Shown: positions 1-9,500 of the stretch, in pieces
Layout of the letters: each line of letters starts with the position of its first letter
How positions within the stretch are numbered: the stretch's first letter is position 1
Assembly: GCF_052065355.1 (NCBI RefSeq)
Contig: NZ_JBQHUF010000004.1
Coordinates: 124,001-188,000, forward strand
Direction: 5' to 3'
Length of the DNA stretch: 64,000 nt
From: Flavonifractor sp052065355
Lineage (GTDB): Bacteria > Bacillota > Clostridia > Oscillospirales > Oscillospiraceae
Position numbers and translations under genes: made by a program
The notes under the pieces: model-generated
Seen by the model: the letters and a program-made list of their open reading frames with translations, nothing else
Database searches by the model: none
What the model was told of the DNA's origin: nothing

Positions 1-926
1 AGGTCCTCGCCGGTGAGCAGCTCGGTGGTGATGGTGCCGTCAGCGGCAATGGTCATCTTGCCCACAGCGTTCAGATAGGAGCCGGTCTGGCTCAGCACCA
101 CGGTATCGCCGGACTTGTCGGTCACTTCCTTCATCTCCACGGTGGAGTGGGAGTGGCCGTCGATAAAGGCGTCCAGGCCGGTGGTGTTGGCGATCACTTC
201 TTCAGAGGTCCAGGGCTCGGAAGCGGGGTCGTCGCCCAGGTGGCCCAGACCGATCACATAGTCGGCCTCCTTGGAGGCGGCGTCAATGGCCTTCTGCACC
301 GCGGCATACAGGGCGGAACCGTCTTCGCCGCCGGCGATGCCGTAGATGTAGTCGCCGTTTTCATCCTGGAAATAGGCAGGAGTGGACTTGGTGAAGGACT
401 CAGGAGTGGTGACGCCCACAAAAGCCACCTTCACACCATCCACCTCAAAGACCTTGTAGCTGTCCAGCACCGGATCGCCGGCCACGCCGTCCTTCTCATG
501 ATAGAAGTTGCAGGACAGATAGGGGAACTCAGCCCACTCGATGGCCTGCATGCACCCCGCCATGCCGTAGTCAAACTCATGGTTGCCCAGAGTGGCCGCG
601 TCATAGCCGGCGGCGTTCATCAGCTTCAGGATGGTCTCGCCCTTGTCCAGGGAGCCGTAGGCCGTGCCCTGGATATGGTCGCCGGCATCCACCAGCAGAG
701 CGTTGTCATAGCTGTCCTTCAGGGCAGCCACCTTGGAATAGGTCAGGCCGTTCTCATTGCCCTCCCCCACGTTGTTGTCGATGTAAGTATGTACGTCATT
801 GGTATACAGAACCACGACGCCGTCTTCGTTCCCGGTCTCCTCAGCCGCGGAAGCGGGCAGCGCCAGAGCGCACACCATCGCTGCTGCCAGCAGCAGAGAC
901 AGGAACTTGCCTGCCTTTTTCTTCAT
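1..926 (-). CDS. Secreted 5'-nucleotidase / UshA-type metallophosphatase, partial
   Basis: The reading frame runs off the left edge, so the C-terminal substrate domain is missing. The ATG at 926 opens a signal peptide (KKK start, hydrophobic core, LPASAA cleavage region near residue 28). The calcineurin-like metal-binding motifs follow: YTNDVH (41-46), GDHIQG (82-87), GNHEFDYG (114-121), GHLG and GHSHS. This order is that of the UshA/YfkN 5'-nucleotidases, which hydrolyse nucleotides outside the membrane to salvage nucleosides and phosphate. A 2',3'-cyclic phosphodiesterase activity cannot be excluded from the N-terminal domain alone. The family call is firm and the exact substrate is not. 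Confidence 0.9.
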   Translation of the reverse strand, partial: MKKKAGKFLSLLLAAAMVCALALPASAAEETGNEDGVVVLYTNDVHTYIDNNVGEGNENGLTYSKVAALKDSYDNALLVDAGDHIQGTAYGSLDKGETILKLMNAAGYDAATLGNHEFDYGMAGCMQAIEWAEFPYLSCNFYHEKDGVAGDPVLDSYKVFEVDGVKVAFVGVTTPESFTKSTPAYFQDENGDYIYGIAGGEDGSALYAAVQKAIDAASKEADYVIGLGHLGDDPASEPWTSEEVIANTTGLDAFIDGHSHSTVEMKEVTDKSGDTVVLSQTGSYLNAVGKMTIAADGTITTELLTGED

Positions 927-1050
927 CCTTCATACCGCCTTTCCTTAGCATATTTTGGGTCTGATTGACTCGTGTTAATGGTAACAAATTGTAACCAAAA
1001 TTACAAGCGCTTCCAAAGAAAAGATGGTGTAAATTTGTATAGATTCTGCA

Positions 1051-1093
1051 AAGAAAAACAGAGGGAGCCGCCTATTTTTGTAGCGGCTCCCTC
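1051..1093 (-). terminator. Rho-independent terminator of prfB
   Basis: An 11-bp perfect stem (GAGGGAGCCGC / GCGGCTCCCTC) lies just after the prfB stop. On the minus strand it is followed by a U-rich tail (TGTTTTTC). Confidence 0.85.
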
Positions 1094-1106
1094 ACATTTC
1101 CAGATT

Positions 1107-2228
1107 TTATTTTTCCGCCCAGTTTCCGGTGGCCTCCGCCTTCAGGTAGGCGTTGATGAACCCGTCCAGATCGCCGTCCATGACGCCGTTGACGTTGCTG
1201 GTCTCATAGCCGGTCCGGTTGTCCTTCACCAGCTGGTAGGGCATGAACACGTAAGAGCGGATCTGGCTGCCCCACTCGATCTTCAGCTGCACGCCCTTGA
1301 TGTCGGAGATCTTCTCCGCGTGCTGCTGCATCTTCAGCTCCACCAGCTTGGCCCGCAGCATCCGCAGACAGGTGTCCTTGTTCTGGAACTGGCTGCGCTC
1401 GGTCTGGCAGGACACCACGATGCCGGTGGCGTGGTGGATCAGTCGGACGGCGGAGGAGGTCTTGTTGATGTGCTGACCGCCGGCGCCGGAGGAACGGAAC
1501 ACCTGCATCTCGTAGTCCTCGGGCCGGATCTCCACGTCGGCGTCCTCGGGCAGGTCGGGCATGACCTCGATGGCGGCAAAGGAGGTCTGCCGCCGGGCGT
1601 TGGCGTCAAAGGGAGACACACGCACCAGCCGGTGCACGCCGTGCTCGCTGCGCAGATGGCCGTAAGCGTTCTCACCTTCAATGAGGATGGTGGCGCTCTT
1701 CAGGCCGGCCTCGTCCCCGTCCAGATAGTCCAGGGTCTTGCAGGTAAAGCCGTGGCGCTCCGCCCAGCGGGTGTACATCCGGAAGAGCATCTGGGCCCAG
1801 TCCTGAGCCTCGGTGCCGCCGGCGCCGGCGTGGAAGGTCAGAATGGCGTTGGAGTTGTCATACTCCCCGGTAAAGAGCGTGGACAGCTTGGCCTCTTCAA
1901 TGGCGGACTCCAGCTTGGCAAAGCCCTCTTCCACCTCGGGCACCAAACTCTCGTCCTCCATCTCGTTGCCCAGCTCGCACAGGGTCATCAGATCCTCCCA
2001 CTGGGTCTTGCGCTTCTCCTGGCCCTCGATCTTGTCCCGCAGGTTCTTCACCCGCTGCTGGACCTTCTGGGCCTTCTCCAGGTTGTCCCAGAAGCCGTCG
2101 GAGGCGCTCTCCGACTCCAGCATCTCAGCCTCCTGACGGGCAGCGTCCAGGCCCAGGGCCTGATCCAGATCGTCCAGCTCCGGCCGCAGGTTATTGAGCT
2201 TCACCTTATATTCGTCGAACTGTAACAT
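1107..2228 (-). CDS. prfB: Peptide chain release factor 2
   Basis: Class I release factor for UAA/UGA codons. The SPF tripeptide that reads the stop codon is near residue 205, followed by the conserved RRQTSFA stretch. The GGQ peptidyl-tRNA hydrolysis motif (GAGGQHINK) is near residue 249. I chose the ATG at 2228 (MLQFDEYK) because this is where family alignment begins; an in-frame GTG at 2240 is possible. The frame is continuous, so the autoregulatory +1 frameshift site (CUU UGA) found near codon 25 in many bacteria is absent. Length (373 aa) is normal for a non-frameshifted RF2. Confidence 0.95.
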   Translation of the reverse strand: MLQFDEYKVKLNNLRPELDDLDQALGLDAARQEAEMLESESASDGFWDNLEKAQKVQQRVKNLRDKIEGQEKRKTQWEDLMTLCELGNEMEDESLVPEVEEGFAKLESAIEEAKLSTLFTGEYDNSNAILTFHAGAGGTEAQDWAQMLFRMYTRWAERHGFTCKTLDYLDGDEAGLKSATILIEGENAYGHLRSEHGVHRLVRVSPFDANARRQTSFAAIEVMPDLPEDADVEIRPEDYEMQVFRSSGAGGQHINKTSSAVRLIHHATGIVVSCQTERSQFQNKDTCLRMLRAKLVELKMQQHAEKISDIKGVQLKIEWGSQIRSYVFMPYQLVKDNRTGYETSNVNGVMDGDLDGFINAYLKAEATGNWAEK

Positions 2229-2307
2229 GTATTTCCACACTCATTTCCATAAAATAGCCCTACTATTATATCCAACAGCGGCAGGAATGTAAAGTGCGGG
2301 CATCAAA

Positions 2308-2334
2308 AAACCGCCGGTCGGCGGCGGTTTTTTA
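2308..2334 (-). terminator. Terminator after the small ORF (works on either strand)
   Basis: ACCGCCG / CGGCGGT hairpin with a GTCGG loop. It is flanked by A-run and T-run, so it could act in both directions. On the minus strand it directly follows the stop of the 35-codon ORF. Confidence 0.75.
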
Positions 2335-2439
2335 TCGGTCGCTGGCTGACCAGCTCTGGTCGGCACAGAAGATCAGATCATCCACGTCTCCCTTGGGGTC
2401 GGTATGGGGAACCGTTTCGTCATAATGGCAGCCTCTCAT
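2332..2439 (-). CDS. Small ORF, 35 aa, unknown function
   Basis: A short reading frame, ATG at 2439 to TAA at 2332, encoding an acidic 35-residue peptide that begins MRGCHYDETVPH and ends SASDR. A strong ribosome site (AGGAGG) lies about 8 nt upstream and a terminator follows the stop immediately, so it has all parts of a single-gene transcript. It contains two Cys, three His/Tyr near the start and several Asp. I recognise no family. It could be a genuine microprotein or a chance ORF; the ribosome site and terminator favour the former. Confidence 0.5.
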   Translation of the reverse strand: MRGCHYDETVPHTDPKGDVDDLIFCADQSWSASDR

Positions 2440-2537
2440 AGGGGGTCCTCCTTCCTGCGTGATGTACACATCAGTATATGTCAACGCCCCCGGGAGATGT
2501 GCACGATTCCCGTCGCTGAAAAAATGAAAATTTTATC

Positions 2538-2566
2538 TTGACAAGAGCAGCCCTATGTGGTATTCT
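2538..2566 (+). promoter_or_regulatory. Sigma-A promoter of the tRNA pair
   Basis: A perfect -35 (TTGACA, 2538-2543), 17-bp spacer and -10 (TATTCT, 2561-2566). It ends about 33 nt before the first tRNA. Confidence 0.8.
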
Positions 2567-2599
2567 AGTTGAGCACTTACGAGACTGGATGCCCTCCAC

Positions 2600-2686
2600 G
2601 CCGGAGTGGCGGAATTGGCAGACGCCCGGGACTTAAAATCCCGTGGGAGTAATCCCGTGCCGGTTCGATCCCGGTCTCCGGCACCA
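2600..2686 (+). tRNA. tRNA-Leu (anticodon TAA)
   Basis: A class II tRNA with long variable arm. The acceptor stem GCCGGAG pairs with CTCCGGC, the anticodon loop reads CTTAAAA (anticodon TAA), the T-loop is GGTTCGATCC, and the CCA end is encoded. Confidence 0.95.
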
Positions 2687-2689
2687 TAT

Positions 2690-2766
<77 letters not shown>

Positions 2767-2767
2767 T

Positions 2768-2823
2768 AACTGGACACCAATTTTGATACAATGGGTATCG
2801 AAGCGGGTGTCCAGTTTCTTTTT
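2768..2823 (+). terminator. Terminator of the tRNA operon
   Basis: An 11-bp inverted repeat (AACTGGACACC / GGTGTCCAGTT) with an inner TTGATAC / GGTATCGAA arm. It starts 2 nt after the tRNA CCA and ends in a TTCTTTTT tail. Confidence 0.8.
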
Positions 2824-2871
2824 GTAAAAGCCCCTGTTTGCAAGGGTTTTCCTATACGATTTAACGAAAGC

Positions 2872-2916
2872 AGGCTCTACGGTAACCGAGAAATGGTCAC
2901 CGTGGAGCCTTTTCAG
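2872..2916 (+). terminator. Second hairpin, terminator-like
   Basis: A long near-perfect stem, AGGCTCTACGGTAACC against GGTCACCGTGGAGCCT, with a 7-nt loop, followed by TTTTCAGTTTT. It may be a back-up terminator or a relic of a dispersed element. No gene is visible between it and the tRNA terminator. Confidence 0.45.
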
Positions 2917-2951
2917 TTTTCCCCCGCTAAATCTTTTAACGAAAGGTCTGT

Positions 2952-2986
2952 GGGGTGTGCACTTTGAGCCAAGGGGTGTGCACTTT
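2952..2986 (+). repeat. Two copies of GGGGTGTGCACTTT
   Basis: A 14-bp direct repeat appears twice, about 21 bp apart, in an otherwise empty stretch between the tRNAs and the next promoter. Its origin is unknown. Confidence 0.5.
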
Positions 2987-3057
2987 TTCATTATCCCTTC
3001 AGTTTCTTTTTTCTTCAAATCAAGAACAATCCGTCAGTAACAATTAACTCCGGATTC

Positions 3058-3086
3058 TTGAAAAAATGAGGATGTTCGCATATAAT
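3058..3086 (+). promoter_or_regulatory. Sigma-A promoter of the LuxR-family regulator
   Basis: TTGAAA (3058-3063), 17-bp spacer, TATAAT (3081-3086). The -10 sits in an AT-rich palindrome. The predicted leader before the regulator's ribosome site is about 210 nt and contains no recognised RNA element. Confidence 0.7.
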
Positions 3087-3357
3087 ATATTATATATGGT
3101 TATGTCGAACAGAACGACGCAGCGTATGAAAGGTCAGCTCTCTATACGGGAAGCTTCCTGCAAATAGGGCATATCAGAGCGCCGCGTCAATTAGTATATA
3201 TCGCAGGGGTGCGTTCCGGGAACAGAACGCTTCGGGCGCTCCCGGGCAATTCCTGAGGATGCGAAAAAGCCGTCCGTCCCGCGAGTAAAATAAGCCGGAG
3301 GTGAACACCATGCCAAAATAGAAATGGAATCTGAACACCATCTACATATCCGAGCGC

Positions 3358-5790
3358 TTGCAGGAGAGTCTGCGGCCCATCTCCCGCTGTGCCCTGACTG
3401 CGGTGATCGCGTCCATGGGCTACGGCAAGACCACGGCGGTAAACTGGTATTTGGAAGAGCGAGCCAGAGCAGAAGCGCCGCAGATCATCCGTGTCAGCGT
3501 GTACTCCGACAACCTCGCTATCTTCTGGAAGAGTGTGCAGGACGCTTTTGCCCGGGCGGGCTTTGACTTCCTGCGGGACTACGCCTGTCCCACGGATACT
3601 GCCGGAGGGGGACTGCTGGCAGACGATCTCTGCCGCGAGCTGGCGGGGGAAACACCCTGCTACCTGTTCATCGACGATTTCCACCTGCTGACGGACAATC
3701 GCGTCTCTCGTTTTCTCTGCACCCTTGCAAACCGCCTGCCCGGCAATGTGCATCTGATCGTTGCCAGCCGGGATCGTTTCCTGCCCGCCGCGGAGGTCGT
3801 CCGGTTGGGAAACAGGGTATATCAAATCGGCACGGAGCAGCTGCGGCTGAACCACACGGAGCTTGCCATTTATGCCCACCGCTGCGGAGTCGGCCTCTCC
3901 GATGCACAGGTGGATTCTCTGCTCTATTCCAGTGAGGGCTGGTTTTCTGCTGTCTATCTGAATCTTCGGACGCTTTCCGAGCGCGGTGCGCTGCCCGACC
4001 GTAACTCCGACATTTACGCCACCTTCACCGCCGCCATGATCGACCCGCTGCCGGAAAAGCAGCGGGAATTTCTGGCAGTCATGGGTCTTGCCGATGAATT
4101 CACTGTGGAGATGGCCCGTTTTGTCACCGAGGACGCTGACGCGGAAAAACTGTTGGCGGTGCTGACCGCCAAGAACGCCTTCGTAACCTGCCTGCCGGAC
4201 GGCGTGACCTATCGCTTTCACCACATGATGAAGGAGTGTGCCGAGCGCACCTTCCTGACACTGACGAAAGAGAAGCAGGTGCGCTGCCGTGAATGTTTCG
4301 GCGCATGGTATGAGGAGCATCAGCAGTACATACGAGCCTTGACCGCCTATCGGAAAAGCGGGGATTACGACTCCCTGCTGCGTGTTGTGGAAAAGGACGC
4401 AGGCATTCTGCTTTCCTCGCTGAACCCGCAGACGGTACTTGACACCATTGCGGAGTGTCCCGTTTACACCCTGAAAGCGCATCCTCTGGCGCTCCTTGTG
4501 CTGATGCGCAGCATGTTCAACTGGCGGAATATCCCCAAAATGCTGGAATTGAAGGAGCTTTTGCTGACCGCCATACGGGAGCAGCCCGAGATGTCCCCAC
4601 AGGAGCGGGGCAACCTGCTGGGCGAGTGCGACCTGATCATGAGCTTCCTCTGCTACAACGACATCAGCGCCATGAGCCGTCTGCACCGCAGCGCCAGCAG
4701 CCAGATGTCCCGCCTTGCCATCAGCATACAGAAAAGCGGCGGCTGGACCTTTAACTCGCCGTCAGTTTTGATGATGTACTATCGCGCGCCCGGCGAGCTG
4801 CAAAGCGAGCTTGCAGAGATGGACGAGTGTATGCCCCATTACTATAAGATCACCGATGGCCACGGACAGGGTGCGGAAACCATCATGCGGGCAGAGGCAT
4901 CCTTCATGCAGGGCCGTTTCACGGACGCGCATATCGAGCTGGAAAGCGCCTATGCCCAGATCGAGGGCAACGGGCAGGAGAACATGGCCCTGTGCTGTGA
5001 TTTTCTGGCACGGCGGCTCTCCCTGCATATGGATATGGAGCAGCGCTATTCCTTCGAGGAACGCCGCGCGGCTCTGCTGGGCAAGCACAATGCCACATGG
5101 CTGAACATCTGGAGCGCCACAAGCGCCTATTATCACGCTCTGCTGGGCGAAACGGATAAAATTCCTTCTGTTTTTGCGGAGCATCAGCTCTCCACAATAC
5201 ATTTTCTGGCGCCGGGCAAGCCTATGATGGAACTGATCGAAAATCAGGTGTACCTCACGCAGGGTTCTTACGCCAAGGTCATCGGCCGCAGCGAGGGTCA
5301 GCTGGCCGTGTGCGAAGCTATGCACTACGCGTTGGTGGCACTGCACGTCCGCATTCAGGTGGCTGCGGCATACGAGTTGCTGGGCAAGCACCGGGAGGCC
5401 CGCGATCTGCTGGCCCAAGCTCTTGCCGACGGGTCGCCGGACGGTTTTGTCATGCCTTTCGTGGAAAATTACCGCTATCTGAAGCCCCTGCTCACGCAGG
5501 AAATGCAGGGCGGCCTTGTGCAAAAGATCGTGGAACTGGGTGAAGCAGCGGAACAGCGCAAAAACCACACTGGCCGGCCCATGGCTTTCGCCGCCCTGAC
5601 GGAGCGGGAATATGAGCTCGTGCTTCTGATGGCGGAGCGCCTGACGAACCGCGAGATCGCGGGAAAGCTGTTTCTCTCCGAGGGCAGCGTCAAGCAGTAC
5701 ATCAACCAGATCTACTCCAAGCTGCATATCGAGGGCGATGCCCGAAGCAAAAGAGCGCGGCTGCTGGCGCTCCTTTCGCAAAAAACCTAA
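3358..5790 (+). CDS. MalT-like LuxR-family ATPase regulator with an amber codon near its natural start
   Basis: A STAND/MalT-type activator: P-loop GYGKTTA near residues 21-27, Walker B-like YLFIDDFHLL near 102-111, a long helical repeat region, and a C-terminal LuxR HTH (about 746-810, ALTEREYELVLLMAERLTNR). The best translation start is an ATG at 3310 with ribosome site GGAGGTG. In that frame codon 4 is TAG (3319-3321), after which homologous-looking sequence (KWNLNTIYISERLQ) continues in frame. The only standard start left before the P-loop is TTG 3358, with no good ribosome site. The gene may be silenced, poorly expressed from TTG, or affected by a base error. The ligand and targets are unknown; DUF2442 and the SLH gene downstream are candidates. 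Confidence 0.8.
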   Translation: MQESLRPISRCALTAVIASMGYGKTTAVNWYLEERARAEAPQIIRVSVYSDNLAIFWKSVQDAFARAGFDFLRDYACPTDTAGGGLLADDLCRELAGETPCYLFIDDFHLLTDNRVSRFLCTLANRLPGNVHLIVASRDRFLPAAEVVRLGNRVYQIGTEQLRLNHTELAIYAHRCGVGLSDAQVDSLLYSSEGWFSAVYLNLRTLSERGALPDRNSDIYATFTAAMIDPLPEKQREFLAVMGLADEFTVEMARFVTEDADAEKLLAVLTAKNAFVTCLPDGVTYRFHHMMKECAERTFLTLTKEKQVRCRECFGAWYEEHQQYIRALTAYRKSGDYDSLLRVVEKDAGILLSSLNPQTVLDTIAECPVYTLKAHPLALLVLMRSMFNWRNIPKMLELKELLLTAIREQPEMSPQERGNLLGECDLIMSFLCYNDISAMSRLHRSASSQMSRLAISIQKSGGWTFNSPSVLMMYYRAPGELQSELAEMDECMPHYYKITDGHGQGAETIMRAEASFMQGRFTDAHIELESAYAQIEGNGQENMALCCDFLARRLSLHMDMEQRYSFEERRAALLGKHNATWLNIWSATSAYYHALLGETDKIPSVFAEHQLSTIHFLAPGKPMMELIENQVYLTQGSYAKVIGRSEGQLAVCEAMHYALVALHVRIQVAAAYELLGKHREARDLLAQALADGSPDGFVMPFVENYRYLKPLLTQEMQGGLVQKIVELGEAAEQRKNHTGRPMAFAALTEREYELVLLMAERLTNREIAGKLFLSEGSVKQYINQIYSKLHIEGDARSKRARLLALLSQKT

Positions 5791-5813
5791 CCTTTGGTTA
5801 ATATTTTTTTCTT

Positions 5814-5852
5814 AACATCCACCATACAATCATTGTATGGTGGATGTTTTTA
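5814..5852 (+). terminator. Terminator after the LuxR regulator
   Basis: A perfect 17-bp stem (AACATCCACCATACAAT and its complement) with a one-base centre, followed by TTTTTAT. It lies 23 nt past the stop. Confidence 0.8.
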
Positions 5853-5884
5853 TCTATGGAACCACTGAGGAAGGAGGGATACAT

Positions 5885-6133
5885 TTGGGCCGAAGGTATC
5901 TTACAGCCGTCGCGCCGCTGCCGGACTACATTTTACAGGTGGATTTCGTGTCTGGGGCTCGTCTGCTGCTGGACATGAAGCCGTATCTCGATAAGATTCG
6001 GTTTCTCCCGCTTGCTGACCCGAAGGTTTGGGCCAGCGCTGTTACAAACGGCATCTTCGTCCGCTTCGGCAATGTGGAGCTGAGCCATGACGAGCTTCTC
6101 TCTATGGCGGAGCGGGAACACACCACCGAATAA
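5885..6133 (+). CDS. DUF2442 family small protein
   Basis: An 82-residue protein with the DUF2442 pattern: AVAPLPDYILQVDF, then ARLLLDMKPYLDK, then a late VRFGNVELSHDEL segment. I set the start at TTG 5885 because a strong AGGAGGG site lies 6-7 nt before it; the longer frame from ATG 5837 starts inside the preceding terminator stem. DUF2442 proteins are small, often sit near toxin-antitoxin DUF4160 genes and have no proven biochemical role. No partner toxin is seen here. Confidence 0.75.
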   Translation: MGRRYLTAVAPLPDYILQVDFVSGARLLLDMKPYLDKIRFLPLADPKVWASAVTNGIFVRFGNVELSHDELLSMAEREHTTE

Positions 6134-6135
6134 AT

Positions 6136-6524
6136 AGCCTCTCGGAATCTTGAGCAGCATTCCCGGCGAACCCAGAGGCGGACTATGGGAGGAGGCGGTC
6201 AGGCACAAAAAGCAAGGCGGCAGCCAAAATGGGCAATGTCCAACAGCACATCCGGCAGTCCTGCCGGATCGTCATAGTGGCTGCGCAGCTGCTCAACCAC
6301 GATATTCTGGCAGGCCGCATGGCCGCCCGGATAAATCGGTAACGTTGAAATCGACCCCGTTCGCAAAAGTCATTTGGGCGTGAAACGCCTCACGTTTGAG
6401 GCCCTTTATCAAGTGCTTTTTGCGAAAAAAACGGGTGCTTTCAACAAAAACGGAACCTCCAAACCCAGTGTTTTCAATGGGTCGGAGATTTCGAAAGGCT
6501 ATCATATAAAAAAGGAGGAACACC
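6136..6524 (+). other. Intergenic stretch, possible gene relic on the minus strand
   Basis: About 390 bp without a convincing gene. On the minus strand, between about 6350 and 6205, one frame encodes a protein-like tail (IYPGGHAACQNIVVEQLRS and onward to a stop) with no start and with frame breaks upstream, so it may be the decayed end of an older gene. A small hairpin GGCGT-GAA-ACGCC lies near 6379. No clear promoter for the SLH gene was found. Confidence 0.3.
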
Positions 6525-9500
6525 ATGAAAAAACGAATATTCAGCAGCCTGCTTGCTCTCGTTATGGTACTGAGCCTGCTGCCCGCAACGGCCCTTGCGG
6601 TCGATGCCCGCTGTACCATCTGCGGGAAGGATGACGGCACGCACACGGCAACCTGCCGCTTCAACTGCCCCAATAGCTGCGACGTGAGCTACAACGGCAC
6701 AGCGTATACCCACAGCAACACAAACTGCCCCTATAACGACAGCGATCTGTACTGCACGGAGTGCGGCTATTTGACGTACAACGCGGAGGAAGATGATTAT
6801 TTCCACGCAGACGGATGCACCATCGGCTATCCGGATGAGAAGGAGGAGACCGGGGAAGACAATCCGCCCGCTCCCATTGCTCAGCGGTACATCGTCGACG
6901 GCGTTACATATTTCGGAGCGGACAGTAAGTACTTTGATAACAGCACCAGGCTGTTTATCCAGGATATGTTGTCCGCGAAAAACGATGTACTGGACGGAAA
7001 GTCTACGGCAGCGCTGTGGCAGTATCTGGCCTACTGCATCCAGGATGTCCAGGGCAGAGGCACAAACACCGGGAAATTCAAAACCCAGTTCGACAACGTG
7101 ATTCCCTACGGACTGGCCTATAATACTGGCAGCACCGGCACTTATTCCGCCAATAGATCCAATGGAGACAACAGCTATAATGTCCGCTCCAGCGGACTTG
7201 TCTACGCGAACTCCATGTCCGCGGCGGCAGATGCCATGGAAGATCGGATGTTCTCCTGGTATCGGAATTCCGGCGGCGGCAGAAAAGACAAATATCGTGA
7301 TAATCCCAGTGATGGCGCCATCAGGAAAAATGAGACGCTGTGGGACGACACCGAGCAAGGCGACGTCTACTGGATGGTGACCGGTGCGTACAAGACCAGC
7401 GGCACCAATAAAAAGGGCCACTATCAGGCGCTCGGTGCACTGTTCAGCGATTTTTCCGTCACCACGATCCTGCCAGAGGATAGCGGCGAATTCTATCAGT
7501 CTACCGAAATCGAGGATACGCCGGACAGTACCACCTACGCCTCCAGCGTGAAAAACATGACCGATGCACAGGTCAGCGCCCAGCAGGAGATCTCGAACAC
7601 CACCTCCTCGACAGCCACCAGCGAGATCAACGGCAGCAAATCCTATGGCTTTGAGGAGAGCATCAATCTGGGCTACGAGGTCACGGCGCTGAACAGCAAG
7701 TTTAGTGTCGGGATCGGCTTTACCGCTTCCCAGACGATCGAAAACGGCTGGTCGGAGGAAAAGTCCTGCTCCGATGAGCAGACCACTACCTATAATGTGT
7801 CTGTGGAGCTTCCCCCCTACACCAATGTCATGATGAAGCAGACCTCCGGCAAGACGACTACGACCACGAACTACAACTGCCCCGTGGCGCTGAACTTCAC
7901 CGTGACCATCGTGGAGTATACCCTGGATCCCAGCAGCAACAACGCAGCCTGCCAGACCCAGGTGCTGGCCACCTTCGGGGCCAACGCAAGGAAGGATCTC
8001 AATCAGCGCGGCGTGATCGAGTACACGCTGACCGATCCTAACGGCATCCGTTGGAGCGATCTGTACAATGCCCATAGTGAGTTGTGGAGCCTCGTTGAAA
8101 ACAAGCTGACGGCCACCGCCCCCATGGCCTCTACCGGCGCGAAATTTACGGCCGTGTATAAGACCGTGAACAATGAAGTCAGCGGTCTTGCGCCGATCTA
8201 CGCCCTCAGCACCGTCAAAACCGCAAAGGACATCATGGAGTACAATCTCTCCTCCGGCGAGTATCTGTATGTGGATCCCATCGAGCTGGAAGGTCTGAAC
8301 GCCAAGAATGCGGCCTATTACGGCTTCAACCAGGATAAAGGCCACTGGACTCTGGTAGATGAGAACGGGGACCCGCTGACGGACAGTTCTGTCGCCAAGC
8401 TGGAGACCAATCCTGTGTCGGGTCATACCAAATTGATCGCCGGAGAGACTTCCGGTACCGTCTATTTGAAGTACATGATCAATGAGGATTGTTACGCAAC
8501 GGCGGAACGTCCTACGGCCTGTACGAGAAATAGAGATTTGGCTTCCACAGCCACGATCGAGGTCAATGTCTCGGAGATTCCGTTTGACAAGGGAAGCATC
8601 CGGGTCAGCGGCACACTGAGCGGCATCGTCGGCGATCCTGCGAAGGCCATTGAGGGTACCGATGGTCTGACGGTCACCGTGGAAGACGGCACCGGTAAAG
8701 AAATCAGCCGCCCCGTTGTGTGGGAGGCCAAGGAACTGGCATCCAAGGGAATCAAGGTTGAGGACAACCAGATCTCCTTCACCAAGGAAGGCACCTTCCA
8801 CGTCCGGGCAAAGACGGGAACTGTCTACTCTGAGTGGGTTGAAGTCACTGCATTGCCCGCCCGGGAACTGACTACGATCCAGATCCCGGAAACAGCCACC
8901 CTTGACTATAAGATTGCGACGATGCTGAACCTGGCTGATCTGACGATCAGCTATAAGGATCAGTACGGTGCGGACTGGGCTTCCATCCCCACCTTGACTT
9001 GGACCTGCAATGACGAAGGCGCTGCTATTGACGACAATGGTGTGCTTACGGTACCTTCCGCCGGTGTCTATACGGTAACCGCATCGGCCGAGGATATCAC
9101 TTCCAATACCTTGACCATCACTGTTACGGACAGCAGCGCGACGATCGAATCCATGACCCCCACCACCAAGAGCCTCACCGCTTCCGGCGGCGATGTGGAA
9201 TTTACGATCACGGGTACAAACCTGTCTGACGGTATTGTTGTAAAAGCAACGGACGAGATTACTGCTACCACGAGCGGAACCGACACGGAGCAAAAGGCCG
9301 TGCTGACTTTCCCCACCAACGATAGCACGACTGACGCTGTCACCTATACTGTCACCAACAGTCTGGATGATACCGTGACCGCGAGCGTAACGGTTGCCAA
9401 AAAGTCTTCTGGCAGCAGCAGTAGCGGCGGCGGCGGTTCCTCCGGCGGTGGCAGCGGTGTCAGCACCTATGCCATCACCATCGCAGAGACTGAGAACGGC

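Noticed and set aside
972..2225. A 417-codon plus-strand frame opposite prfB
   Set aside because: Leu/Gly/Val-rich antisense translation; prfB is certain.
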